The notes beneath the pieces are model-generated. The model saw only the letters and a list, made by a program, of their open reading frames with translations. It was not told the DNA's origin and searched no databases. This document shows positions 1 through 10,900 of a stretch of DNA of 64,000 bases, piece after piece. Numbering within the stretch: position 1 is the stretch's first letter; each line of letters starts with the position of its first letter. Where the stretch lies: contig JANFAH010000069.1 in assembly GCA_024663395.1 (NCBI GenBank), forward strand, positions 62,001-126,000. Direction: 5' to 3'. The stretch comes from Pisolithus tinctorius. Its lineage: Eukaryota; Basidiomycota; Agaricomycetes; Boletales; Pisolithaceae. The translations under genes and the position numbers were made by a program.

Positions 1-1173
1 TGTGGACGGAGCAAAACTCTGCGCCACCACCCTTATGGTCTACTGAAGCAACTCCCCATCCCAGAGAGACCTTGGAACTCCATCTCCGTGGACTTCATCG
101 AACACCTCCCCAACTCCAATGGCTACTCCGCCATACTCGTGGTAGTGGACTGCCTCTCAAAGCAAGCGGTGTTCATCCCCACCCACGACTCCGTCACCTC
201 CGCTGAACTCGCTAAGCTCTTCCTTACCCATGTCTTCTCCAAGCATGGAGTTCCAGCTAATGTCACCTCTGACAGAGGTCCTGAGTTCGTCTCACACTTC
301 TTCCACTCTCTAGGAAAGGCCCTTGATATGCGTCTTCACTTCACTTCAGGTTACCACCCAGAAGGCAATGGCCAGACTGAGTGAACGAACCAGACCCTCG
401 AACAATACCTTCGTGTCTACTGCAACTACCAACAAGACAACTGGGCTGAGCTGTTACCTCTAGCAGAGTTTGCTTTCAACAACGCACCAAGTGTGACTAC
501 CGGAGTTTCTCCCTTCTTCGCTAACAAGGGATACCATCCAAACTTGTCTGTGGTCCCTGACCAAGACTTCACCTCTCCGAGGGCTCATGACTACATCGTC
601 GAGCTCTCCGCCCTTCATGACTTCCTCCGCTCTGAAATGTCCGCTGCTCAACAGTGCTACCAGGGTCCAGCAGATGCTAAACACATACCTCCACCTGAGT
701 TCAAGGTCAGAGAACAGGCCTATGTCAAAGCCAAGTACTTCCGCTCCACTCGTCCTTCAGAAAAACTCTCCGAAAAGTACTTAGGTCCATTCACCATCCT
801 GGCCAGGCGAGGTACACATTCTGTCACCCTTAAGCTCCCTGACTCTATGCACTCGGTACATCCGGTCTTCCATGTCTCACAACTGGAAGCCACAGCGGCT
901 AACCCTTTCCCAAACTGACAACAACCTCCACCTCCGCCAGTAGATGTCGATGGTGACCTTGAGTACGAAGTATCAGAGATACTCGACTCTAAGGTGGACC
1001 GCCATCGCCGCCACTGTCAACTCTTGTACCTAGTCCGCTGGGCTGGCTACGAGAACACTGATGAAGAAACCTCTTGGTTGCTTGCAACTGAGCTAGATCA
1101 CGCTTTCGACATAGTGTCCGCTTTCCATGAACGCTATCCACACAAACCTGGCCCGTACCAACCTCTGCCATAA
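1..1173 (+). pseudogene. Ty3/gypsy pol, integrase core and chromodomain (5' part outside window)
   Basis: The frame is open from base 1 and ends at TAA 1171-1173. The integrase core is clear: first Asp near 91, second Asp in the TSDRG motif near 271, and the Glu of a PEGNGQTE stretch at 361-363. A linker with the HPVFHVSQL motif typical of gypsy integrase tails follows (about 860-890), then a chromodomain (about 960-1150; LVRWAGY and ETSWL motifs). Integrase would insert the cDNA and the chromodomain would direct it to modified histones. Two in-frame TGA codons (382-384 and 916-918) interrupt it; both sit where CGA (Arg) fits the context, so this copy is dead. The reverse transcriptase and gag parts lie left of the window. 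The 3' LTR is at 3244-3957. Confidence 0.9.
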
Positions 1174-1365
1174 TACTCCACCTGCATAATCCTCCTCCAC
1201 AGGCTAACTCCGCCTCTAACCGAACTACCTTAAGTACTTTAGAATTTTCTCTGCTTATCTGTTTCACTTCTCAGAGTCACAAACAAAATCACAAGTCTAT
1301 CTTGTAGTAGTACAACATATACAGACTAAAGACAAAAAAAAAAAAAAAAAGAAAACAAAACTACT
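1174..1365. other. Non-coding spacer between pol and the antisense gene
   Basis: AT-rich stretch with an 18-nt A run near 1333-1350. It separates two genes that converge on it and may serve the 3' ends of both. No open frame or repeat of note is seen. Confidence 0.4.
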
Positions 1366-3047
1366 CTACTCTTCCATTGCTTGTCCTCCGCCACCCTCCT
1401 GTTCTTCTCCACCTTCCTTCTCTCCTCCAACTTCTTCCTCTTCCTCGTTATCCCCCTCTGCACCTTCATCTGCTTCCTCGTTCTTGTCCTCCACCGCCTC
1501 CGACTGAGGCCTCTTCCATCCTCTGCCTGTGCACTTGAGCTCAGCCATCCTGGCCTCTCGCGCATCCTCCCTCCTCCTCATCTCCGCCCACTCTGCCCAG
1601 GCGTGGTACAGCGCCCACTTGTCGGCTGTCTGCTCTGCAGCCACTGCCATCCGCTCCGCTGCCCTTGCCATCCTCTCGAAGGCTGTCGCAGCCTTCTCGT
1701 GCGCCACCGTGTACCTCTCCACAGCCTGCAGCTGCCGCTCCCACTCCCACTCTGTCCACCAGGAGGAGACCCCCGCTGTAGGGAATAAGTACTCCCTACT
1801 GAGGTGATTTAATTATTTTATCTTTTCTATTGTGTTTTTGCTTTGATTTACATTAGTGATACTTAGCCTACCTTTGTGGCGCATTTTTGGTAGCTTAGTC
1901 AGCATTTTTTGCGCACCAGTGTAGGTCTACAGTACACAACAAAAAAAAACAGAAGGAACAAGACTGCGAGACAGCGAAAATAAAAGACTGCGAACGAAAG
2001 ACTGCGACAAGCCCTCTCAGAGGCACCCCTAGACGACCCTAGATGCAATCCTCCACTCTTTTCATCACTCCATTCCTTCTGACCAACTCCAGTCACTCAT
2101 TTGTCTCTTTTTCACCAATCCAAGCACAGAGTCCCTTTGGGTCAAACTGGACCCTATTCTGTCAAGCCCTAGGAGTCCCCAGCACTCCCTAGGATCGCTT
2201 AATTCCTAACTTACACCGCTTCTAAGGGTCCCTCGTGCGGTGTTGCTGGCTCCTCCTTGTCTTCTCCACCTACCTCCCGCTCGTCATCTGCTTCCTCCAT
2301 CTCTGTCGCTTTCTCCTTTCCCTTCCCTCGCATCCTCTTCTTCTTCTCTCCTCGGGAACTCCCTGTCCCTGCTCTCTTCCACAAGGGTCCCGCTGCCACC
2401 TCTTCCCGCATCCAACTGCAGGTTTTCTTCTTGTTGTGGCAGGGCACACAGGCCCTGGTCTTACCTTGCCCTGGCTTGCACTGACCCACCGTCAGACTCG
2501 CTATGCAGCAAGTGCAAGGGGGCCACCTGGTCGTGGTGACCACCACAGAGGTCCCAGGGACCCTCTGGGTGGTGTTGACGTCATAGACCGTGCTGCTTAA
2601 CCTGAAATAAAAATACAAGTCAGCTCTGCCTGACTTGTAGGATTCTGTCACTCACCTTTGCGTGGCCTCATCCTGCCTGGCCTGGGCCCTCTGCCTCTGC
2701 TTCTCTGCCTCTTCTGCTGCTCTCTGTCTTTGCCTTTTGGCCTCTTCATCTGCCACCTTCTTCTGCTGCGCTTCCTCCTCCTCTCTCTGCCTCCACTCCA
2801 CCTCCTGCCACACCTCTTCCGCCTTTTGTCGCTTGGCCTCCTCTCATTTGGCCTTGTGCTCCGCCTCACGTTCTCGCTCCTTCTTCTCCGCCTCTTCTTG
2901 CCAACGTGCCTTCTCCACTGTCTTCTCGCGCTCAGTGTCCATTGAGTCGTCTGTAAGGATGACTAGGTCGTCGTCAGCGACCTGGGAGTAGTCATGAGAG
3001 TGACCAGGGGTGGGCTGGGGGGTTTTGTTCTGACGCTGAGAGGACAT
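1366..3047 (-). pseudogene. Antisense cysteine-cluster/coiled-coil gene inside the gypsy element
   Basis: Reads on the minus strand from ATG at 3047. Exon 1 is a Ser/Asp-rich start followed by a long Lys/Glu/Arg/Gln coiled-coil segment. An intron of 54 nt (2655 to 2602, GTGAGT...TTTCAG) keeps the frame exactly. Exon 2 has a short cysteine cluster (CTCC, then CVPCHNKKKTC, about 2550-2430) and a basic/acidic stretch. A solo LTR (1777-2215) then splits it; removing the LTR with one CCGC duplicate joins the frame into an Ala/Glu-rich coiled coil and a very acidic tail ending at 1366. One internal TGA (2846-2844) stands where CGA (Arg) fits. The protein is not a known pol part; similar cysteine-cluster plus coiled-coil proteins are common near transposons in Agaricomycetes. 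Function is not known; DNA or RNA binding is only a guess. Confidence 0.6.
1777..2215 (+). mobile_element. Solo LTR, 439 bp, 4-bp target duplication
   Basis: Begins TGTAGGGAATAAG and ends CTAACTTACA, so it has TG...CA ends. The four bases CCGC occur just before (1773-1776) and just after (2216-2219). Deleting the LTR and one CCGC restores the antisense host frame. The first bases resemble those of the LTRs at 47778 and 56897, so it probably belongs to a related family. Confidence 0.75.
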
Positions 3048-3228
3048 GATAATGGGGGGATGGGATACAAAGGATCAGTACCCTAACATGTGTTTTTAAG
3101 CAGAACTTCGAACTCCGACGGAGCTCCGCCGCAGCTAAACCCATTATCCTCGAGGCATCAAAATAATTTCAAATGATCAACTCGTGTTGATCTCGTTCCA
3201 TACATGCAGCCTTCAGGGGTTCAGGCCC

Positions 3229-3240
3229 TAAGGGGGGGGG
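3229..3240 (+). other. Polypurine tract of the gypsy element
   Basis: A purine run (AAG followed by nine G) lies three bases before the TGTCA start of the LTR. This is where plus-strand DNA synthesis would be primed. Confidence 0.7.
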
Positions 3241-3243
3241 CAC

Positions 3244-3957
3244 TGTCATAACTGTGCATTCACACTAAGCCCTTACTCACTCTGCGCCCTACTCCACCGG
3301 TCGTTCACTCACTCTGCACCAACTCCACCCAACTTCTGTTGGTTGCGAACCATCTCCACTCCGACTGCTGTCGGACTTGTGTTGCTCTCCTACTGGACCG
3401 AGCAGTCTGTCCTCTGAGGGGTCATGTGACTACCTTCGCAGTCAGGTACTCCGCAGCATGCTCACCACATGGTCCAGCACCTGGACTGTTTCCTTTTCTG
3501 GATGTTCTGTGTTACCCATTCATATGTCCTCTGTCTACCCTTCATTCGTCGTCCAGGAAGTTTTACTTGAAAACTTATGAGTCTCTGTATGTCAGTTCCG
3601 ATTCCGATTACTGTACCTCCATAGCAGTATAAAAGCATGTACTGTACTCTGCTGTTCTTCAGTACGAATATCAACTTAGTTCCTACTCCCTCTGATTCTG
3701 TCCTCTGTCTGTCGGAGTTACCTCCGACTCTCTGTCTGTACTCTCCCTCTGAAATACGAGGGCTGAGATTGTGCAAGGGGGTAGCGCACGAGCTAAACCC
3801 GATGCCCTCACTCCGCTCTGCCTTTGCTTTGGCAGTCTTCGTTCCTGCCGACACTCCGCTAGTTGGAGTTCTGTTCTTCTGTGTCAGACTTGCTTCCAAA
3901 CCCTTCTCTAGACCTTGTTAAGCGTTGGAGTTGGTTGGAGTAGGCCCGGACTTGACA
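3244..3957 (+). mobile_element. 3' LTR of the gypsy element, 714 bp
   Basis: Starts TGTCATAAC directly after the polypurine tract and ends TTGACA, giving TGTCA/TGACA inverted ends. A TATAAAA box lies at 3628-3634, in the expected U3 position. A diverged relative in the opposite orientation is at 53796-54612; a stretch with TGCCCCCTTGCAC and GCTCAGCCCTCATATTTCAGAG-like sequence is shared. The 5' LTR is outside the window. Confidence 0.8.
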
Positions 3958-3975
3958 CCGACAAACACTGGGTCC

Positions 3976-4435
3976 GATGGTACATGATAAATTTGAGCAT
4001 GACCACCTGACTTCCCCCAGTCTTTTCTTTGCTAGACCACATTCTCCACTGTTCCCCATCTCTTAAACCCCTTTACCAATGTTCTCAAGACTATCCACAG
4101 TGGTAGGAACCTGATGAGCACTTGTGTCAATGGTATATGATAAGTTTGTGCATGACCACCTGACCTCCCCCAGTCTATATTTTGCTAGGCGATGTTTGCC
4201 ATTGTCTGCCATGTCTTAACCACATTTCCCAGTGTCAGCAAGGCTATCCATGATGTAGCAACCTGAAAAATGCTTTCTCTGATGGTATATGATAAATTTG
4301 AGTATGACAACCTGACCCCTCCCCCCTTTCTATATTTTGCTAGACCATGTTCCTTGTTGTTCAGCATGTCCCACCCACATTTACTGATGTAATTAAGGCC
4401 ATCTAAATCACTTGGATCCAGTTTGCTGCTTTTGT
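3976..4435. repeat. Tandem repeat, about 153-bp unit, three copies
   Basis: The phrase GATGGTAYATGATAA recurs at about 3976, 4128 and 4281, each time followed by a shared block (TGACCACCTGAC, then TTTGCTAGACC). The period is 152-153 bp. The third copy loses similarity after about 4400. It begins 19 bp after the LTR end. Confidence 0.7.
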
Positions 4436-5720
4436 CCATGATGCATTCTGCCTATTATGTCTACATGTGTTTTCCATGTCATAATCCATGTAGAGGGGCC
4501 AGGTGCTATGGTGCTGATGGTCTGGAAAATCTTTGAAATATCACATACTGGTGCATGATCACACTGCTGCTCTTTATTCAGTTCTACCACAGCATCTGAT
4601 GCTACCGATGCAGCATTTAGCCTCCTGATCATCACCCTGGCCTCTTCCAATTCCTTTCTTTCTGTTCAATGGCTGGCATTTGTTTGGGTCAGGGTTCTAC
4701 AGCCAAGAAAGAGCCTACATCATATGTAACACTCTCTGCCTTCTGCAAAACAGAGGGAGCATCCATAATACACATATGACTTCTGTGCCTGTTGGATCAG
4801 GTCACTGGTCATATGATTTTGTAGACCAGTTTCAACCTCCTGTCTCTGCCTGTTCTGTGCTGCTCTGACCTCCTCCCACATACTCATCATAACCTCACCA
4901 TTGCCCACCACACCACCCTCATTTCCCCTGCATATTGGAATGCACAGGACACACACCTGAATATCCTGCAGTGAGAGACCTGTCCCATTTAGGACTTCCT
5001 TTGTGATGTCCAGGGGTCTGGTGCTTCCCTTTGTGAGTTTCTGTAAACAACTGCAGTGGAACCAATTTTTGCAGGTTTGACAATACTGTTGTTCAGCTTT
5101 GTCTGGGTTATATGGTTTTTCACAGACAGAGCAAGCATGGAAGGGGCCCTGATGGGGTGTAGTTTATGTCAGGAGTTTTTCAAAAATTGGTGGCATGCCA
5201 TTCATCCATACCTGGATGACTTGTTTACCATGTGTGCTCATGGTCCACTGTGTATACATATCCTTGGGTCCTATCAGAGGACCAAAATACCTTTCTGCAC
5301 TGAAAGATGTGATGTCTGCTGGCACCTATGCTCTCCATGAGCTTCCAAGCTGTATACAAAATTCAGGGATGACTTACACATGATGGCCTCTGGTTCAATG
5401 ATGTCATTGTGGTCCAATAGAACCAGCTCATTGTTGCCAATGTATTTTCTCATGCTGTTTGTGAGTGAGTCAAAGATACAAGGAACTCGATGACAGCCAG
5501 CTCACTTTTTGTCTCCTATATCACTCCTGCTGTAGTACCACTGCACTTCAACCCATGCCTTCTGTACTGCATGTCAGAAGGGTGGACACCTACATGGAAC
5601 TGGAAATCTCTTACATTACTTCTCTTCAACTGTTGGACTCTGATGTCCTTGATCACAGCATACCACAGGCTGCCATTGTTGCCATTTACAAAGATGCTAA
5701 TTAAAGCTTCCATCAGCAAA
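4410..5720 (-). pseudogene. PHD-finger-like (possibly BAH-PHD) pseudogene
   Basis: On the minus strand, pieces in shifting frames read as one decayed gene. Near 5100-5000 a C-x2-C ... C-x2-C-x4-H-C block (CSVCEKPYNPDK, then CQTCKNWFHCSCL) and a later C-x2-C (CVLC, about 4935) follow the C4HC3 order of a PHD finger, a reader of histone tails. Upstream (about 5700-5400) the sequence WYAVIKDIR and an NELVLLDHNDII stretch look like parts of a BAH domain, which often precedes PHD in fungal chromatin proteins. Downstream is a charged helical region (EEVRAAQNRQRQEVE). At least two frame breaks and several stops are present. The PHD call is moderate; the BAH call is weak. Confidence 0.4.
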
Positions 5721-5826
5721 TGACATGCCCACCCAGTCTTTTCTTACTTATCACCTCTTTGGAAGGTGTGGGTCATGTGTTCTGGAACTTCCTCCCTTCC
5801 ATCCAGGATGTCTTCAGCTGCACCAG

Positions 5827-7685
5827 TGTGAGTCAAAGTGTGGAAAGGTGGTGAAAACCAACCAAAACCAACACAAAAGACAAATGTAAAGCAAGTGGTG
5901 GTGTGCCTCCATGGAACCTGGAGTGCAGAAACCTAAGAGGGGGAAACTTCAATGGCAGGTGCTCCTAGTGCAAGTCAACAACGAGTTATGCAGGAGTAGA
6001 CAAGCAGGTGATGATTGAATGGGGGATGCTGAATGGAGTGAAGGTGTCCAGCCAAAAGGACTTCTGGAATGATGGACTTTGATACAATGTGCTCCTGGCG
6101 CAAGTTGTTGACGAGTTACGCAGGAGTGGATGGATGACTAAGCAGGACTTGCTGACTAAGTGGAGATAAAGCTTCAGATGAATGGATGGAGGCAGATAGA
6201 CCCCTTTGTGGAGCCTCAACTACCAATGATATGAATGAAGACAGATAGACTCTTCCAAATGAGCCTCAACTGTCGATGACAAGATATGCTGAGCTGAGCT
6301 GACTTCTGAACTGATTCTGAATTGCTTTTTTTTTTTTTGTAGCTAAGTACATGGGGGTTTATATACTGAGGGGGGAGCACAGCTTGTGACAAACAAGGCA
6401 CAAACACTTTGTAAGTAATGAGTAAGGACTGAGTAATCATGATGAGTAAGCGAGAAATGAAAAGTAAGCAAGCAAAGAAGATTGGTAAGTATTGGCAATG
6501 AACGAGTCAGGGATAGTCAAAATATCACAAAACGAGTCAAACAGAATCAGAAACTGAGTAAGTGCACTGATATCACATTAGGGGGTGGCGATGCAAGTTA
6601 GATCTCAGTGGAGACATCTCTAGATCCAAAGACAGCATGACAGATGGATGGTGTTTCCAGATAGGGAAGTATTAATTCCAGAATTGAAGGGCATGAGTCA
6701 GGCATCAAAGGGGGCTAGGGCATTGGGGGTCTGTGGGGCAATGGGAGCATACGTGATCACATCTCCCACCCTTCCATCCTCTCAGCGAAGTTAACAAAAA
6801 CTTCATGGATGGGGTCCTGATGGAGGAGGAGGAGAAGGGGGAATGTCTTCTGCTGGATCTTGCAGTAAGAAGGCAAGATGCATGTCATACTCATCATGAA
6901 TGCGATCAGGGAGGCTGGAGGACAGTAGATTATACTGCAGCTGTCGCAATGTGGGAAGAATGATGGACGAGACTGGAATAAAGATGGTGCAGGGAGCAGG
7001 GAGGAACAATCCATATGCTTCATCAACTGGGGAGACTGAAACAACCACATAAGACCTTTCTAACTGAGTGACAGACCTGAGGCGATCAAAGAACGTCCTT
7101 CTGGAAGTCATACTGACAAGGAGAACACGCTGACCAAGCTGCATGGGATGAGATGGGGCTGACAACAATGGGATGAACCAGGGGGCCTCAGGACGGAAGC
7201 TGGTGGGAATGCCTGGCAGATATACATAGCCACTGTCTCTGGCAACTGAGACAAGTGAGATGATTGACAAAGAGGTGGCCATGATTGATGGACTTAGCAA
7301 AATGAGCATCTGATGGATGGAGTGCTGTAGAAACATGCAGGGTGTGAGGATCCTCTCCAAATTTGGAAGGAAGAATCATGGGGCTGAGCACTTTAAGCGA
7401 GTGTGGGAACGGAGTCGATATCTTTGGAAATGGTGGAGATACAATGAAAACCGGAATGCCATACACAGGCGCTAAAAACCTTTAATGTGTGCTTAACTCG
7501 CTTCCTCTTTTCTCTTTAGCACTGATGACTCATTCTTGTGCAAAGGATGACTGTTAATGTCCGACAGTCTTTCTACACATGAGGCCTTTAGTCTTCATCT
7601 GCATGCTTGGGCATTGTGTGCAACTTGTCGACAAGTTAGGCAGAGTCAGCTGTAACCATGTCCACAACACCTTTGGTGTGTGACA
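5827..7685 (-). mobile_element. Large LTR (1.86 kb), minus orientation
   Basis: The element is the reverse complement of 48556-50409 over its whole length and matches 33698-34337 in part. On its own strand it begins TGTCACACACC and ends TTTGACTCACA. Flanking tetramers are CCAG on the left and CCGG on the right, a 4-bp duplication with one CpG-to-CpA change. Inside lies a TATA-like box with downstream A/T run near 6320-6370 and an open frame (7466-7188) that recurs in the other copies. No gag or pol is present, so a solo LTR is the simplest reading; a short non-autonomous element is possible. Confidence 0.7.
7188..7466 (-). CDS. Small open frame conserved in the large LTR family
   Basis: A frame of about 92 codons within the U3-like half of the large LTR. 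Counterparts with the same protein phrases (for example KFGEDP, HPSDAHFAKSINHG) occur at 34118-33840 and at about 48790-49053. A His/Cys-containing end (LICQRQWLC, HSHQ) is shared. It may be a real LTR-borne gene or just conserved by common descent of the repeats. No family is recognised. Confidence 0.3.
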   Translation of the reverse strand: MYGIPVFIVSPPFPKISTPFPHSLKVLSPMILPSKFGEDPHTLHVSTALHPSDAHFAKSINHGHLFVNHLTCLSCQRQWLCISARHSHQLPS

Positions 7686-7957
7686 CCGGTGAGGTTCATC
7701 ACTGGCTGGATGAGCTTAAATGACTGCTGGTGTCTAATTGAGACCTACCACTTAGCTTGGAGGATGATGGAAGGGAAAGAAAGGTCTTGTTGGATGGAGG
7801 GGCCATGTTGGGTTGGGAGGCAAAGTAAAAAGTTGGAGGGTAACCCATGATGTTGCTTGCAATTCTTGGTTAGCCAGGGCAGACCCTGAAAATTTTTCTT
7901 TGGGTTTGGCATGGCATTATGTGTTTGGGATCAGCAAAGAACCAACATTCCACTGCC

Positions 7958-10900
7958 ATGGCACCCCAGACATGTTCCCAGAGAGCCCTCAGAGCTGCTT
8001 CCAATGCATCCTCCACTGATGAAAGTGAAATCAGACTTGCATTTGACAATGTCATGAAGGCCATTTCTCCTCCATCTCATCATTCAGACTCAGCATGCTC
8101 TTCTCCTCTGTCCCCATCCTACAGTGTAATAATGGGTGGTCTCCTTGCCAGAGCAATGACTCCTCCAGAAGATCCAGAATCCTCTGTTGACGAGGATGAA
8201 CTGAACCAGATATACAAGAAGTGCCAGGCCATGGTAAACCACTTGAGTGGGTCAGAAGAGGAGCATCAAAGCAATGCCTCTGACAATTACTTTGTGAATG
8301 TCCATGGCCTGTCAGTTGCACCATTGCATCCACCCCATCAGGACTCAAGTCAGGATTCAGGGGTGCCTTCTGTATGTGATATCATCAGTGAGTCTCTTCT
8401 GTACTCTTTCTCTCCATCCACTTACAATCACTTCTGAAAGTGTGTTCCATGGCCAGGCCTACCACATGGGTGATGGCCTACCAGACCATAGGGACACTCC
8501 GGTATGAAACTTGGATTGATGCCAGCATCCTCAACTTTCATCTCCTGTCCCAATGGTATGCTGTCCAGGGCAGGATGCATGTCCACTATGCTGACTTGTT
8601 CTCTGTCATTCCATCTGTCAGTGGGGGCACCCATGCCTTACCAGATGCACAGGAGATTCAATTTTTTTGTCAACACCATCTCTTCGATTCCCATCCTGCC
8701 AATCCATCTGTTCCCATTGCCTTTGTGGTCATGCAAAACAGTCACTTCTTTGTTGCAGTCTTTGACTATTGGTTGAACCTTGCATTCATCCTTGGAAGGT
8801 GCATCGAACATGTCCTGGAAACCCCCTATCCCCACTATGACCCACTGCACAATGACTGGAACACATGGAATGGCCCTTTCTACTGGACATGCATAGCATC
8901 TCTTCATGGATTTGATGCCATCAACCCAACCCAAGTTGATGTGCAGGTGTACAATTGGTCACAGAACGGTTTTGACTGTGGGCCCATTGCATCCTTTGTC
9001 ATGGAGTCGCTCATGAGAGGAGGGCTATCTGGTGATGGCAGGCCTACCATCCACATCCCTCCAATTCCTTGTGGTCATCATCTCCACCTTAGAATGCTTG
9101 TCATGGTGAAGGAGGGCTGTCAAAGGTGCTGGGAGGACTATTGTTACTTGTCTACAACCACCCTTCCCCCTGGTCACATATGGACACAGTGGGACAACAC
9201 CAAAGCCATCGGTGAAGACATCCTCATGGATGTGGAAAACCAATCATCTGGAGAGCAACATGCTACCATTGTCCATGAGTTGAATGTCATTGGGGCCAAC
9301 TGCCTTCACTGCCAAAGGGGGGATGACTCCAGCAATGTAGTGAACCCTGATGTGCACTCCAATGGTGACTTTCCGACTGACACTGAAGATGAAGGTGAAG
9401 ACCATCCTTTGCCTCTGGACACCAAGTCTCAGCATCTCAGGGATCTCCTTCGGCACTACCCTTATGTGAGCAGGGCCAGAGCCAGGGATTGACTTCCTCC
9501 TCAGGCTGCCCATGGTCATCGAGTCGAAGGGGAATCCACTCCAGATGATCCCCTTGAGATCATCCAGTGACGCAAGCATGTCAAGGACTGGTCGGCTGGA
9601 ATGATGTACTGTTTCCCACGTCCAACTCCACCGGTATACCTCCCTGCATACCAAGGTCAACGATGGAAATGTTTCGATCACAGGTTTGATGAATATGAAG
9701 GAGGACCTGTCTTGGAAAGTTTGCGCCAGGACCGCAACTGCAACGAGATTGTGGAGGAGCCCTACTATCGGCCTGGGATGTGGACATCCTTTCGAGATTA
9801 TGGCTATTGTCTGCTGAGTTCCTTCAACCAGATGTTCTACTTGGGTCCCCCCATCAGATTGTCAGACCATATCCTCCAAGTGGGTGTTCCAGCTAACTAC
9901 CAGTCTTCTCATCAAATCGGTGACCATGTTACTGGTGAGCACTCATATCCTGCCCTGGTGCCCTCTTCTGATTGCTTTGTTCCAGGAAATTACTCTCTTG
10001 CCCGGCAGGTGCCCCATCCATCAAGAGTTGACATGGATGATGTGGCCATACTGGGTGCCTCTCAGATGATTGAGATCGGCTCAAGCACATCAGAATGTCT
10101 TGTGAACACCTTTGTGAATGGGCAGCACAAGGATGGGCATCACATCTGCCTGGACCTGGAGCTGGATCACAAGTTGGTGACTCCAGAGGAGTTGGAAGTC
10201 ACCATGGACATCGACAGTCTCATATGGGTGACACATTCCCTACAGTTCAACACACTGCTGCCCATCTACCTTGGTCCCATCGTTGAGGAAAAGGCTCCTA
10301 TGCACAAGCACAATCATGTGTATGTTGACATCCTCGTGCCTCAGTCAGAGGCAGATTACAGTGTCATTGGAAGCCATACTGAATGGTTGACCATGGCATT
10401 TCCTCTGTGTGGAGTACCTCACACAGTGTTTGGTGCCTTGAGCAATGCTGCTGGCACCATGAATGTCTACATTTGCTTCCCCAGGATGATCCACAGGGAT
10501 GAGATGACACACAAGCATGCCAATCACATCCCAAAGGAGGTCCTTGACTTTTTCTGGGAGCATGTCCTACTTCCAGTGATCCATGCACATGCAGATGTTT
10601 CAAGTGCACCATATGTCTCTCTCACTCTGAAGGAAGTGCAGTTCAAGGCATGAAAGGGTGGCAAAACCAAGAAGGCTGGTCAGCCAAAAGCAGTCCCCTT
10701 TTCTATGCAAGTGTTGAAGCAGATCCAGAAGACCATGGAGGCAATCATCCAAGAGGACCCTTCATGATTTGCAAACTATGGTTCCTTCTTCTTCGTCCTG
10801 GAATGCAAGGGAATCAAGTTGTGGACAAAAACCACCCTGTCAGGAGTGGTTCAAACACTGGTCCAAGCTCTCCTCCATGGAATTCCAGCTCTGGATTGGT

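Noticed and set aside
1333..1350. A run as the tail of a non-LTR retrotransposon or a retrocopy
   Set aside because: It is between pol and the antisense gene within one LTR element, with no flanking duplication.
1777..2215. Reading 1777-2215 as an ordinary intron of the antisense gene
   Set aside because: The segment has TG...CA ends, a CCGC duplication and resemblance to other LTRs; removal as an insertion restores the frame. The splice-like edges are noted as a possible side effect.
2235..2991. Leu/Ser-rich plus-strand open frames over the antisense gene
   Set aside because: They are the complement of the Lys/Glu-rich coiled coil on the minus strand, which has a phase-correct intron and a cysteine cluster.
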